A stretch of 64,000 bases of DNA from Malurus cyaneus samueli (GCA_009741485.1 CM019216.1:41450872-41514871), one strand, 5' to 3'. Shown: positions 13,301 through 25,272, counted from the first letter of the stretch. Notes: generated by a model not told the origin, from the letters alone. Program-made: numbers and translations.

Positions 13301-16300
13301 GTGGGATGGTTTGGGGAGTTTTTTGCTGTCTGAAACAATTTAAATCCGTTGCCAACTCTGTTCTTGGTTATTTTTTCCAGGTCCAGCTTCAGAAGGAGGA
13401 AGATCAGAACTGGTTGGAACTGCATGCAAAACTTGAAAAGCTTGAAATGCTAGAAAAAGAGTGTCTTAAACTTACAGCTAATCAGAGAATTGCTGAAGTA
13501 AGCATGCATGGAATGACAGTCTGAAAGTCATTTGGTATCATGTTATGGCATACTATTAATAGTACTAAGTTTTGCAAAAGTTACCTCTGTTAAAGCATAC
13601 CTGACTGAAAGCCACCTTGGCTTCATGTGCATGAGTCTCTTTTTAGTCTGGGCTTTAAAAATTCCTGCAGTCCAGCTTTATCCCCACATTACAATTGTGA
13701 GCTCCTTCAGACTTCTGATTCAGCATGACAAATTGAAGTGTGACTAATCATTCCTGCCTTCAAATTCAGGACAAGATCAAACACTTAGAAGAAAAACTTT
13801 GTGAAGAAGAGCATCAGCGTGAACTAATACAAGATAAAACTGCTCAGGTAGATGGATAATGTTTTATCATATTTTTAGCACTGAAGAAAGCTATTCTCTC
13901 TGTTCAAAATACCCTTCTTTTTTGTTACATTTTAACTCCACATGTTTTTTACTAGGCAGAAATCCTGGAATACTACCTAGACTTGTTATAAGCTATGTAT
14001 TAGAAAGTTCACCAGTTGTGTTGCATATCTCAGTGAAGAACGATTCTTTTTTAGTTTGTATTAGTGATACAGTTCATCAGCCTCAATATTGCTCTAAATG
14101 ACCCAGATAGAAAATTAATTTCTAGAAAATCTGTAACTAAATCAGATACATTTAATTTACAGTAACTAGAAAGCGATTGCATGTGAAACCTTATATCCCA
14201 AGAGAGGTTGGTTATTGTGTTTGTTTTCCTCCCTTTGTTAAGATCTGTGGAAATCTAATACATGTGGCTAAACTTGAAAAACCTTAAATCAGTGATACAT
14301 TGTTCATCAAATGAGATCTTGTATAATTCATTATTCTGTGAAACCATGATCAGTTTGTTGGGCTACCATCCGAGAGAGGAAAATTTGCCAAAGAGAGCAA
14401 AATCAAAGAAACCTTTTGTTAAAGGGGCAAAGTAGTCATGTTCCAAACCTCACTTTGTACATAAATAGCACCCAGTTTGAAAGAGAGACCAGTTGTGGAG
14501 GAATTCCTTTGGGGTGGCATGGGGGATGCAATGCTGAAGAGTAATATTGGAAGAACCTAAGCAAAGCTGATGCCTTAATTTGATTCATCGCTGCTGGCAG
14601 CTTTTATACCTCATCCAAGGGTGATGTGTTTTCATCAGTCCAGGAAGCTTTAAATAACACACAGATTTTTAGCCCAGATATCTGACCAGTTCCAGAATCC
14701 AGCAGAATGACACAGTTGAAAACTGCAGGTTTTTTGGTTTCTTGCTTAGACTGCTTGCTGCTGCAGAGCAAAAGGCCTAGTACAGAGATTTTATCTTCTG
14801 AGAAACATGCTAAGAATTACTTCCCCAGAGCAGATAGTCTAAACATTCGCTCAAAAAAGGACTTAGATGCAGTAAACTGAGTCCTAAACTAGTATTAGTA
14901 CCACCTTAGTAGACTGCAGGATGGATTTAGGTCTGTTGGATCTGAGCTGGGAAGCACAGGGTGTGGTGTAGTTCACTTCCTTTTGATGACAGAAAAGCCA
15001 GAATATTCTCACTTTAGTGGTGGACCTCCAGCTTTGTTCAGCCGGAACTGTAACATGCCAAAACAAAGTCCTTGTCCTACATTTAATTGGGAATGATTAT
15101 CATCCTGTTTATCATGGACCTTGATATCAACTTTGAACCACTGTGCAATCTGAGGATCATCCAGCAGGTTTGACCTTAGTGTTACACAGACAGGCTTAGT
15201 TCTCTCTGTCCCCAGATTGTAATAGCCAAATGTTCATATAATTTGGATTTTATGATCAGATCCTCAGCATGTGGCAGGATTGGCTTATCTCAGTTGCTGG
15301 TTGTCACAGTGGAAAAATACAGCTGCTGCTGCAGTTGAATATGAAAATGAGGAATATTAAGACAAAGCTCCAAGATCTCCCTGATACCCTGCCTTCCTAG
15401 TAGTATGTTCAGTTTCTAGGAGTAGCTTATGCCTTCTAAGGAGGACAGTAAATAGTGCCCTTAATTGGTTCGTATCCATGCATGAAAGAGAGAATTAAAC
15501 ATTGCTATTTCATATTTCTAATATTACATTAAATGGCTGTTTTCTTTTTCCCTTATTGCCACAGCTTCCAACAGGATTTGACATAAATAGAATTTTGATG
15601 TCTTCAGTAACATCTCAGTGTGAACCTGAAAAGGAAAATGGGAAGAACAAAAAACCTAAGAAGGTAACATGGAAATTTTTATTAACATACTGCTGATAGC
15701 ATCTGACTCACGCAGAGACTGGAGTTTGTGAAAAATGGTGATGTAAGAGGCACTTGATTCATCTGCTGCACTTTACTCCACTTCCAAAATGACAAACAGT
15801 ACCAAATAACTCTTTTTTTTGTTCTTTTTTTTTTGGTTTTTTTTTTTTTTTGAGTGATCTGAGAAGGTTAACACATCAGGTATTTCTGGCCGGGTCATAT
15901 TGATTGATTGAGCTTTCAGTTGTTTTCTTTCCTTTAGTAATTAAAATGGTACTAGGGCTGCTATGATGTCACTGGAAAACCTTCCTTTATGAGCTTGACA
16001 ATTACCTCTGTTGAAGTCTTACTGCCATCCCCATGTCGTGTCTTAGCTGCCTTTTAGTTTATTTGGCAAAATTAGTTTCCCAAGGAGTTTTAGCTCAGCA
16101 TCTTAAGATGGTGTGTTTTGGGGGGAATTGCTGAAATCAAGAGAATTCATTTTGCAACACATTACAGATCAGTCAAAATTTTGTAACTGTGGTTTTGAAA
16201 ACGTTAGTAAACAAGGTTCATTTTTTTTATGTCTGCCTAATTGTCAAACTATCTCCTACATGCACATGGAATAAAATTTACTTGTGTCAGCTATTGGAAA

Positions 16301-19300
16301 GCCTTGTTTGTTACACATACATGAGGGATTTTTCTTTTTAACCTAAAGAAAACTGAGATGATGCATTTCACTGTGTATTTACTTAAATTTTACTTACTAA
16401 GAAAAAGTTTAAGATTGTACTCTTGGGTAAACAGATTGGAATTTCTTGTCATATATTTTCTTATGGCAGGGAAATGGTACGATGAAGAAAATGCACATTT
16501 CACGATTACATGTAAAGGCTGGTGAACTACCTTTTGTGGCTGGAAAGGTAGGTGAAAACCAATGTTCTCACTAAAACAGTATCTACAGTTTGAGTAAGGC
16601 TCTTCAGTTGTTAATTACTTCTGTAAAGCCACTAATAGTTCTTCTTTAAGTCTGTCAGCTCCAGCCATTCTGTCAGTGCAAACGTCCAAAGTGTGTTGCA
16701 TATTATGAAGCATCGCAACCCGTGTATCTCATCACGAAAACAAGGAGGATCTGCATCTGGGATTTCAAGACACAGTGCTCTTTCAAAATCTGTATCCTCT
16801 TGTTTCACATCACCTACTGCCCCAAAGAACCTTTCAGGCCTTCTGTTGGCTATACAGAATGAGCTGGGTCAAATGAGCTCGTAAGTACCCATCCCTGGTG
16901 TTGTGGGTAAATGTGACTTCAACAGTAGCCCTGAGAAGCTACAGGGGTTCTGTAGTCCAGCCTAGCCTGTTTTAGCTGTAGGACTCCTTGTTGACACAAT
17001 GACCTGAGCAGGCTTGACTGGTAGGATTTTTCTCATTCAAAAAATTCTTTCTATCCTGGTGTTTCACCAACCTTGTTTTTCTGCTTCCACATCCTGTATT
17101 TAAATAAGCTGCTACTGAAATAACAGCTGCAGCAAATGAAAAGCCTTTCAGACCTGTGCTTTTTAGAGATTTTAAACATATTCTGAGATATACAGAATAA
17201 ACCAAAAATGTTTTCCTGGAGAATGCTGCCCTGGTGGTGCAAATGTTAAGTAGACCTGCGGGATGCAGTCAGTCTGGGTGGTGGAATGGATTAGCACAGC
17301 TCTGGCATGAATAGTCCTGTCAGAACATCTATGCTGTTCCTTTGTACTCACTCTGTGTTCTGTTCTTCCCTGTGTACCTGCTGTATCTTTCTGCTGAGTC
17401 AGTCTGGTGCTCATACCCTTTGTTTGTTGATAGCAGGAGAACCTGCTGGTCCTGTAAGGGGGTTGTGAAAGAGGGACAGTCTCTTGCCAGAAAATGGGCA
17501 GGGTGTGGAAGAAGCTAACACTTTAGATGGGAGTGTATATATCTTTCTATCCATGCAAGTAAATGTGGATTACAACCTGTTATGTTCTTAGGCATCTTCC
17601 CATTAATGCAGGCTTGTGGGACTGTGGGCCAAAGCTCTGCAGCTGGTCATAGCAGACATGTCGACACGATGAGCTGTGGTTTGAACAGAGCAGGATGTGT
17701 TGATTAAACCAGTTAGGATGTTGACATTGATTTGAAATCCTTGATGTGGCAAAATTTAAAGTGGCAAGCAATCTTGCGTTGACAAAGCAGCATCTGGCTT
17801 GCTCATGGCAGTCCAAGGATAGGCTTTTTTTTTCTTATAACAACCAGTTGCTTCAATTAAATTGTCAAGGAGTAGCAGTTACTCAGAAGTCAGAAAAGAA
17901 GCTGTCACCTTTCTAAAGGGATTACCTATTTAAGAGAGGGTCTCTGGTTTCAACTAATTCAGGTATCTGGGCAACAAGACCTATACAATTTTTTTTACTT
18001 AATCTGGTTAGCTTAATTAAGCAGCCCACTTTACTGTAAATCTTTTTGAACAGAATATTTTAATTTGAATAATTTGTCAGAAAAATTGGAAGTTAAACAC
18101 TAGTTTTAAAAAATATATTTGTGTGTTACACTAAGCTTTCAAAGTCTGTGCTAAATTGGGCAGGAAGTAAAATGGTGTACTGCATAGCTGCTGTTCACTT
18201 TCAAAAATCTCATTTTTGAAACATTATTACACATGTAATTGTTAGGCCTGTGGGAAGAGGGAGAAGATGGACATCAGCTACAAATTTGGAACAAGACAAT
18301 CAGATTCACATGAGCACCTGTATCTTTTCTCATGTTAATATATTCCAGATTAATGTGTATTGAGTGAGAGGGTAAATAATGGTAAATCGTTGTACTCTGC
18401 ACGAAATGGTTAGCAACTCCTGCAGGGAGAAGTCCTAGAGACTATATCATGAAAACTTACATTGCCATTCTTGTCTTTAACAGTGAGCTTCAAGAGCTTC
18501 TGAAGCAGATACAGGAAACTCAAGACTCCCAAACTCAGGAAGACCTGGAGCAGGAGGTGGATTACCTTGTAAAACAAATGGAGTTGAAAGGAAAACAGAT
18601 ATCCAAGCTGAAAAAGCATCAGGCTACTGTAAGAATGAAGTGTAAAGTCTTTAGCTAGTAACATTCCGGTTGAAAGGCTCCCACAACTCTGCCTCCTGTT
18701 GTCGTCAGCTAGAGTGTCGCTGGAATGTTTTAAGCCAAGATGTTCCAGTATGGCTGATTATAATTAGACTGCTGGCTCATATTTTTTGCTTCCAATTCCT
18801 TCATTTGATCAAGAAGATGTTTTACAACTGGCAGTTAGGAATGTATGCTGGTGGGAGAGCTTTCTGCCCTTTGGCAGTTCTGCAACACAGAGCTGGGTTG
18901 CTCCGTCTGTCACTTCTGCTCACCGTGTTAAGACAAACTGTTGAAATTCCATTCCTTTGTATCCTGTCCCTCAGGGGAATGCGAAAATAGAAGCTGTAAT
19001 TCCTGTACAGACTGGATTAAATGTCTTTAATATTACTGAAACATTGAAGCTTTTTATTAAGTAGTCTTTTGACCAGAGCTTCTCCAAAATCATAGCTGGA
19101 CAGCCTTTCAGTTTTGTTTAACCCTTAAACTGTCCGCATTCTGTCAGCATTTAGTTTAGAGCCACAGAAAACAACTTTAAATACATGCCCATATGGGGAT
19201 TTCTGATGGATTTGACTCATTCAAAACTTTTATTGTCCATGTAATTGCAAGCAAAGAGGTGCTTTATGTCAAAGCAGATGAGTCACTTGCACATTGGCAA

Positions 19301-20707
19301 TATGGACAAAGGGCATAGACTGCAAGGTCCTTGCTGCCTCTCTTGGCAATGTCAACTGTTTTTTTAGATAAAATTCTTATATTGTCAGAGAGCCAACAGT
19401 CATGGTGTAACTCCTTGCCTGAAAATCTTGCTGACTTCATCCTCAGAAATGTAAGACAATGGATAACAAGTGCAGCTTTGTTTCTTTCTTTTGCATATCT
19501 TTTTGCCTTTGTTTTGAATGATGAGGAGTAGCAATGTGGTGCAACCTTGTTGTCATCCTTGCCTCTTATCAGTGTGCAGATCTGGCAAGTCCTGTGCTCT
19601 GGTACAGCCTGGTCAGAGCACACCCCTTAGGGTCATGCTGTAAATACTAGTGTCTGGATGATTACTGTCCATCATGCCCTGGTTATCAATACAGGTCATT
19701 CCTGTAACTCCTTGACCTATATTGTTTTTGGTTTTTTTCCTGGCGCTTTTGCACATTTGTATTTGTATTGTGTACAGATCAATCTTAATATTTCTGATGC
19801 ATGTTTCCATTTCTAAAAACTGTCATACTAAAAGTGCCATAATAATCTCTGTGTTTCACAGCTAATAATATATTCTAGAATGCAATTAGAGATAATTATT
19901 TTTAGAAATGGTCTTAAAGCCTAAATTGGCATTTGGAATGAATCCAGACTAATTTTATCTTTGGTAAGTGACCTTTTCATGCCAAGTGCAAGTCAAGACT
20001 CATTATTTGACATTTAGAAAATCTTTATTTTACAATTAACCCTATTTATTCTGTTTTCCACTTTTGTTGAGGAGGCTTCAAAATAAGCTGCTTAGATACA
20101 GTAACTGGTAATTAACAGTATACATTTTAGAGGTTCATTGGTTGTTTGTGTTTTTATTACAATCTGAAATGGAAAAAAGACCTGTTATGAATTGAATATT
20201 AAGATATATTCTATCTCTCTCAAGCAATCATTTTTACATTAGGGAGTGATGGGATTCAACAACAAATTGAGTGTGGATGAGGTCAGTTTTCTGTGATGCT
20301 TTCTGTATGGGCAAGGTCAGTTTTCTGTTGCAGGGAGACAACTGTGCAAGGTTACTAAGTTTAAACATTTCTCTTTTTTTTAATGTCCCTTAGAAATCTG
20401 TAGTTTGGAGCTTGGTAGAAGTCCAATCAGCTCCACAGCTATGGGTCTTTGCAGAATGTAATATGCTAATTAGTTTTGGGGTTTTTTTTTCTAGGTGCAG
20501 AAATTAAAGAGAAAAACTCAGAAACTGAAGCAAGGGGCAAGTCTTGTCACAGCAAAGTCAGATAAGCAAAAGGAAGTAAAGGAGATTGCAGTCACTGTAA
20601 AGGAAAGTGTGTCCAAACCTTGTCCTGGGCAACAAAGCAGAAGCTCTCTTCAGCTGCTAAAAGCTGTGAGGAAACTTCAGTCATCTCTGAAAAAAGATGT
20701 CATCTGA
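10225..20707 (+). CDS. CEP57L1: CEP57L1, centrosomal protein 57-like 1 (10 coding exons, 467 aa)
   Basis: Joined exons: 10225-10366, 12081-12260, 12836-12957, 13381-13497, 13770-13847, 15565-15663, 16470-16547, 16651-16880, 18484-18628, 20495-20707. All introns have GT/AG ends and every junction keeps phase, giving 467 codons; human CEP57L1 is about 460. The start MDSESKNSFIGSF matches the family N-terminus. Residues about 48-215 form the coiled-coil Cep57 centrosome-localisation region (ALKTLQEKIHRLELEKSEAE; SRCSLLEKQLDYMRKMV). Residues about 333-400 form the C-terminal microtubule-binding region (NELGQMS, ELQELLKQ, KQISKLKKHQ). Residues about 270-296 (PFVAGK...SHSVSANVQSVLHIMKH) resemble the paralogue CEP57. 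The family acts at the centrosome and pericentriolar material in microtubule anchoring and centriole duplication; that role is family knowledge. No frameshift or internal stop was seen. Confidence 0.96.
10367..12080 (+). other. CEP57L1 intron after coding exon 1
   Basis: This is a 1.7-kb intron with no coding exon recognised. It contains a perfect inverted repeat (11161-11190) and a T/G-rich stretch (about 11200-11285). The short overlapping frames near 11108-11330 are produced by these two features. Confidence 0.85.
11161..11190. repeat. Perfect inverted repeat (14-bp arms, 2-nt loop)
   Basis: The left arm GAAAGATGAAGTGG (11161-11174) and right arm CCACTTCATCTTTC (11177-11190) are exact reverse complements separated by TC. 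In the CEP57L1 pre-mRNA this would form a 14-bp hairpin. It is followed by a G/T-rich stretch. Confidence 0.9.
12081..12260 (+). CDS. CEP57L1: CEP57L1 coding exon 2
   Basis: The acceptor is 'gttgtttgctag' and the donor is AAAG|GTATTT. It completes codon 48 (Ala) and encodes residues 49-107, the start of the coiled coil with a regular heptad pattern (LKTLQEKIHRLELEKSEAED). It ends in phase 1. Confidence 0.95.
12836..12957 (+). CDS. CEP57L1: CEP57L1 coding exon 3
   Basis: The acceptor is 'tttctccctgtag' and the donor is ACAG|GTGAAG. It completes Asp108 and encodes residues 109-148, including SRCSLLEKQLDYMRKMVS, the most conserved coiled-coil stretch shared with CEP57. It ends in phase 0. Confidence 0.95.
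13381..13497 (+). CDS. CEP57L1: CEP57L1 coding exon 4
   Basis: The acceptor is 'gttattttttccag' and the donor is TGAA|GTAAGC. It encodes residues 149-187 (starting VQLQKEEDQNWLELHAKLEK), phase 0 to 0, and continues the coiled coil. Confidence 0.95.
13770..13847 (+). CDS. CEP57L1: CEP57L1 coding exon 5
   Basis: The acceptor is 'cttcaaattcag' and the donor is TCAG|GTAGAT. It encodes residues 188-213 (DKIKHLEEKLCEEEHQRELI...), phase 0 to 0, and closes the N-terminal coiled-coil block. Confidence 0.95.
13848..15564 (+). other. CEP57L1 intron after coding exon 5
   Basis: This is a 1.7-kb AT-rich intron. I see no exon, repeat family or RNA gene in it. Confidence 0.8.
15565..15663 (+). CDS. CEP57L1: CEP57L1 coding exon 6
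   Basis: The acceptor is 'cccttattgccacag' and the donor is GAAG|GTAACA. It encodes residues 214-246, starting LPTGFDINRILMSS and ending in a lysine-rich linker (KENGKNKKPKK). Phase 0 to 0. Confidence 0.94.
16470..16547 (+). CDS. CEP57L1: CEP57L1 coding exon 7
   Basis: The acceptor is 'ttttcttatggcag' and the donor is AAAG|GTAGGT. It encodes residues 247-272, ending in the conserved GELPFVAGK motif that precedes the C-terminal half of the family. Phase 0 to 0. Confidence 0.94.
16651..16880 (+). CDS. CEP57L1: CEP57L1 coding exon 8
   Basis: The acceptor is 'agttcttctttaag' and the donor is GCTC|GTAAGT. It encodes residues 273-348 plus two bases. It carries SSHSVSANVQSVLHIMKH near its start and LLLAIQNELGQMS at its end, the beginning of the microtubule-binding region. 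The AG eight bases further in (16657-16658) would break the frame, so 16651 is the start. It ends in phase 2. Confidence 0.94.
16881..18483 (+). other. CEP57L1 intron after coding exon 8
   Basis: This is a 1.6-kb intron. Short minus-strand frames between 16972 and 17816 have no splice context or recognisable products. Confidence 0.8.
18484..18628 (+). CDS. CEP57L1: CEP57L1 coding exon 9
   Basis: The acceptor is 'ttcttgtctttaacag' and the donor is TACT|GTAAGA. The first base completes Ser349. It encodes residues 350-397 (ELQELLKQIQETQDSQ... KQISKLKKHQAT), the core of the microtubule-binding coiled coil. It ends in phase 0. Confidence 0.95.
18629..20494 (+). other. CEP57L1 last intron
   Basis: This is a 1.9-kb intron. 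A small direct repeat of 'aggtcagttttctgt' occurs at about 20280 and 20316. The 119-codon minus-strand frame (19264-19623) shows no recognisable product. Confidence 0.8.
20495..20707 (+). CDS. CEP57L1: CEP57L1 coding exon 10 (stop codon exon)
   Basis: The acceptor follows a T-run ('gggttttttttttctag'). It encodes residues 398-467 and ends in TGA. The start is basic (VQKLKRKTQKLK) and the end, LQLLKAVRKLQSSLKKDVI, resembles the C-terminal LQLLKDMQSIQNSL stretch of CEP57. Confidence 0.94.
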   Translation: MQKLKRKTQKLKQGASLVTAKSDKQKEVKEIAVTVKESVSKPCPGQQSRSSLQLLKAVRKLQSSLKKDVI

Positions 20708-20914
20708 GAAGAATAGTTCTGAAGTTTGCTATGTTGGAAGTTTTTAAATTGTCTGACATCTAGTAAATTCTTAGTTGTACAAAATAGCTTTTAAAAAGAA
20801 ACTGGATACAATATATATGTACATTCTAAACTGCCTACTCTCTAGAAGGTCAGTTTGTTCACCTTAGAATTAACTTTGATGTAGTGTAGCTATAGCTTGA
20901 CTACATTTCCTTAT

Positions 20915-20920
20915 AATAAA
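20915..20920 (+). promoter_or_regulatory. Poly(A) signal AATAAA (proximal)
   Basis: A canonical hexamer 208 bases after the CEP57L1 stop codon. Confidence 0.75.
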
Positions 20921-20964
20921 GTGTTTTAATTGACTAATGAAATATTGTAATTGTTAATTTGTCA

Positions 20965-20970
20965 AATAAA
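20965..20970 (+). promoter_or_regulatory. Poly(A) signal AATAAA (distal)
   Basis: A second canonical hexamer 50 bases further on, followed by a T-rich downstream element (20980-20990). Either signal could be used. Confidence 0.75.
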
Positions 20971-20990
20971 ATTTTATACTTTTTTATTTT

Positions 20991-22774
20991 TAAAATAGTA
21001 TGTGATCTTTGGTGTCCTATTTCCCTTGCTGCCAAGGAGATATTTAGAACTTGCTTTTCCATAATGACTAGTGCTTCTGTACAAGTAAAAACAATGGCTT
21101 TTCTTTTCTCTAAGAACTGAAGATTCAGATGACTCTGAATGAGGCAGAAGAGGTATTGTGTCTTTATTTATATCTGTTTTCATTAGTATTAGTTTTATTG
21201 CTTTACAAGCTCTATTGATAGTGTTAGGGACAATTGGGGTTTGGAAGCACAACCCATGACTTGGTTGAACCACAATAACATGGGAGTGTTCTTGATAAGT
21301 GCATGGAAGGGGCCGCTGCCAAACTCTTTGAGTGCTTTTCTTCTCATTAACAGAACCTGCTTCTAGCACAGCATGTAGTCTCTGAGCTGTCGCAGAGGAG
21401 GCCTTGAGCTGTGCACCAGTACCTGTTACCATCCTTCTTATTTCTGGATTATTTCTGACTCAGAAAAAGCACATTGTATGCTTAAAGACACTTAGACAAA
21501 ATTCAAAGCATGGTATTTTTCCATGATGCAGATAGATTTTCTGAGATAGATTTATGCATTTCTGGACACTGGAATCACTGATGCTGGTAGGCATACAGGA
21601 CACTAATCTGTCTGGCTCCCTCTTGGCCTAGTATTTTTGTTGACTACAGAATTCTGGGGAGACAGGGTTATTTTGGAGCTAGAGTAGGAGAGTCCTGGCT
21701 CTCCTTTTGGACAGGTGCTGTGGGGACAGGCTGCAATTTTGGGTCTGTCAAGCAGGCGCTGGATGGGGCAGTGTTTAAACAATGGCAGCATTGAATGGTC
21801 AGTCTTCACAATATATGTGCTGACAGAGGCTGTCCAGTCCCAGACAAAAACTTGTGTTTGCCCTTCTGTGGGGTGAGGGGCTGGAGGAAAAGGGAAACAT
21901 TTGAACGTGGTCCTGCTGGCAGCAGGGTGTTTCTCATCTCTGCCTGCTTCGGGCCAGGAACTGAAAAAGCTGTTCTTGCTCAGAGCCAGGAGCTGGGATT
22001 TGAGAGGGAAAATAGGAATGGATGATATGTGAGTTTACATTGGCTGACTAGGTACATCGCTTTTATTTCAACTCAAAAGATTTTAACAGTTCTCCTTTTT
22101 TCTGCTTTTTCTTTCTGAAGCTTTTATTCCTGTATTATGTGTGTTTTCACACAGCAAAGCAAAGATGATGTGTTTCAGTACTGGCTGAGTGACTCAAACC
22201 AGATATGAAGAAAGTGTATCCCAAATCGGTTTTCTTGCTTGAAGAAAGGCACAAAATTTGTTTTCAGATTGTATCTTGGGAGGGACATGTAGGGTAGGAG
22301 GTCAGCTTATGTATTTATTATTGGCATATTCACAGTTCGAGGCAATTGTCAGTCATGTAATATAAGTCTTCAGAGAAATATCCATCAGTGAATAATTCTC
22401 TGGAAGCTGCATTGGGAAGGTAAGCTTGTGTACCACTGTGGCAAACTTCAGCTCCATGGGAATTAGACAGATCACAGTGAATTTTGCTGGGATCCAAATG
22501 CTTCATGTCTCTATGTTCCAAAAATGTTCTGGCCTGGAACTCCATAAATGTACATTTGGAGAAAGCACAGTGGTCAAAGCAGGCTTCTTCATAAGAACAA
22601 TATGTTTTTGGCTTCATAAGTGCTTACTCTATTCTTTTACAATCCTTGTTTTGATTTAAATCCTGCATGATTTGTTTGTCTTCTCAGATGAAACTGTGTA
22701 TTTCTTTGTTTATTAATGGTTTGGATCTATCTCTGCAGAGCGACAAAAACACACAGTGACCCCTCCCACCCCCA

Positions 22775-22806
<32 letters not shown>

Positions 22807-24121
22807 ACCACCACCAAAACTACTAATAGGCTTATTTACTTGAAATCTGGATTCTTTTACACTGAGTTATGCAAAGTTGTGACAACAGGTCCTGTATCAA
22901 ACCAAGGGTTGTATTTTATGGTTAGATATCAAGGAAAGTGGACGAAAGATGTAGGTCAAACAGTATGATTAGAAATACAGACCAATAAATTGCATCCAAC
23001 AATAGTTCACTTTCCTGCTGCTAATGCAATATTCTAGCACAATTTAATGGCTTGTTACTTGAGCCTGCTGGAAAGACTTTGTCCTAGTACAAAAGACGTT
23101 CAGTTTGAGCATGTGCATTACAATCTTCTAACCAGCAAAGCTGGAGGTTGGACACAGCTATAAATCCAGTGTGTTCTGGGAATAGAAGCTGGCAAAAACA
23201 CTCAGAGCTAAATAATCAGGGCAGGATCTTGCTGGGATTTGGATACTGGCTAATGTAACTAAGTGCAGATGTTTATGTGAACTGAAATAGATTCCCAGAA
23301 TAAGAATATTGTACAAACACATGAAGATTTTATAGCAGGAAAAAAGGAGCCAAGGAAGTGAGGATAATAAAATAAGTACTCTTATTTTTGGTGATGCATG
23401 TTCTGTTTCCCTCTACTTGCCTGCACTGAAGTGGTCAAGGCTGCCTCTACTGCGACCCCTGCTGAGGGCTGTTGAAGCTTCTGTGGAATGCGTGGATTGT
23501 GGCTCTGGTGCTTCCCTGAAAATCTCCATGGACTCCCCATGGAGAGTGGACTGTGGATGCCACAGTCTGTCTTAGATGAAAGGAGAGATGCAAGCATTTC
23601 TGAAAGTGTTACTCTGAGGGAACAGCTGAAATAGGTCAAATTAATCTTATACCAAAAAGGTCAGATTAGTCTTATCCCAAATGCCTGGTTATTAGTTTTA
23701 CAGCCGTATCTGTATTATTTTTGTCTGAACTCCACTGGCTACATGATGAAATCATCATTTCTTTTCTCTTAGTTCCTTCTTATTTATACAGCTGAAGAGC
23801 TACCTCCTCTTTATTTTCCTTAACAATTTTTAATTTAGCTGGTATTTCTTGCTTTAGTTTTGGGCTTCCCAGCCCTGACTTTTGGGTTAGCTGCACCAAT
23901 GTTTTGGGGTTTTTTTTGGTTGTGATTTTGTCAGCTGTTCAATTTTGAGACTGAACACACACATGGAAAAAGCCAGGAGCACCAGCTTTTTCATTGTGTG
24001 TTAAGCACACAATTATGGTTGAAATGGAATGGATTGTCAAAACACAAACTAAATTCATTTCCTGTTGTACATTGTAAGCAAAACTTTAGATCTCCATAGC
24101 AGGTCAAATGTGTCCTTACAG
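20991..24121. other. Spacer between CEP57L1 and the CCDC162-like gene
   Basis: About 3.1 kb. It holds an A-rich simple tract (22776-22806) and several chance frames, including a 152-codon minus-strand frame (20974-21432) that overlaps the CEP57L1 3' end and has no recognisable product. I found no convincing 5' exon of the downstream gene. Confidence 0.6.
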
Positions 24122-24291
24122 GGAAGAGGAAGCAGCTTCAAACACGAAGCTGCAATGTATAAAGAGGGTGGTAACATATGAGAATTTCCTCAGCAATGAT
24201 GAGATGAAAGCTAAGATGATGTATCTGAGTTTAGCATTACACTTCAAGGAAGCTGTAGACTACTTGAAGAATATTGGGAAGAAAAACAGAG
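24122..24291 (+). CDS. CCDC162-like exon A (first exon found)
   Basis: The acceptor is 'gtgtccttacag' and the donor is AGAG|GTGAAG. The open frame gives EEEAASNTKLQCIKRVVTYE... and HFKEAVDYLKNIGKKN, a clear helical sequence. It starts in phase 2, so an upstream exon must exist. As read it ends in phase 1. Removing one A from the AAAAA run at 24282-24286 would give ...GKKTE and phase 0, which fits exon B better. Confidence 0.7.
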
Positions 24292-25227
24292 GTGAAGAAC
24301 ACTTGACTAGGACATTTGAGACAAAAAAGAAAGGAGCTGGACATACATCTCCACTTTATCTTCTCTAGGTAATTAATCTTAAGAAATAAAGGACATAGCT
24401 ATAAAAGTGAAGAGAATAAAATTCTGTTTGCACTTATTAATAGGACATAAAATAGGACATAAAATAGTAGGTTGAATTTCAAGCTTTCCCAAGGTAGTTA
24501 AACACTGACATCTAGGCTAGGAGGTTGTTGACATCTGTAATGACCATTCATTTTTAAGAACAGGATAAACAACTACGTTCAGGGAACAGATTTGCATTTT
24601 TCTGCCAAAGAACAGTGAAAGTAGTAGAGTCATAATCCCCCTCCTCTTTAGGGGTCTTTAGGGTTCCAGTAGTTTATCATGTTTTGCTTTTGGATGACAT
24701 CTAGGGGGCTTATTTTAATGGTCCAGGTTTTCACCTATGTTTTTAATTCTCATGCATTCATTTTTCTCAAATAGATACAAATTGTGTAGTTTATGCTTCT
24801 TGTAATTATGTTTCTCATAGAACCTTGGAATATCTCAGGATGGAAGTGGAACATAAGAACTAAAGAGTCTAATTGCCTGCTCCTTGCAGGGCTTCCTAAA
24901 GCTAAACCAAATAACCAAAAGCGTCATCCAGATGCTCCTTGAACTCAGACAGCCTTGGTGCTGTGATCATTTCCCTGGGAGCCTGGCCCAGTGACAGACC
25001 ACCCTCTGGCTGAAAATCCTTTTCCTAGTGTCCAGTGTTGATACCTGAGAATTAAAAAACAGTTTTGTTCCAGAAGTTTTCTCAGCTCCCCCTTCTGTGA
25101 CACAGGCATAGTGGGAAGGTGACAGAATTGTGAAGGATGCTTGTCAAGGAACTCCACTGCATAGCTGTGCATTGTAATATGTTTATAAGATTGACAAGTA
25201 TCCAGATGGACTTTTTAGGAGCTTTGA

Positions 25228-25272
<45 letters not shown>

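Larger units (their letters stand above)
20708..20990 (+). other. CEP57L1: CEP57L1 3' UTR
   Basis: A short AT-rich 3' UTR follows the TGA. Two canonical poly(A) signals lie within it (20915-20920 and 20965-20970). Cleavage is expected 10-30 bases after one of them; the exact end is inferred. Confidence 0.8.

Noticed and set aside
20974..21432. 152-codon minus-strand open frame beside the CEP57L1 3' end
   Set aside because: No recognisable product. The end overlaps the CEP57L1 poly(A) region and reads through AT-rich tail sequence; no splice or promoter context.
23576..23634. Possible exon ERRDASISESVTLREQLK before exon A
   Set aside because: It has an acceptor-like AG and a GT at its end, but the last codon is TAG and the end phase does not fit exon A. 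Kept only as a candidate degraded exon.
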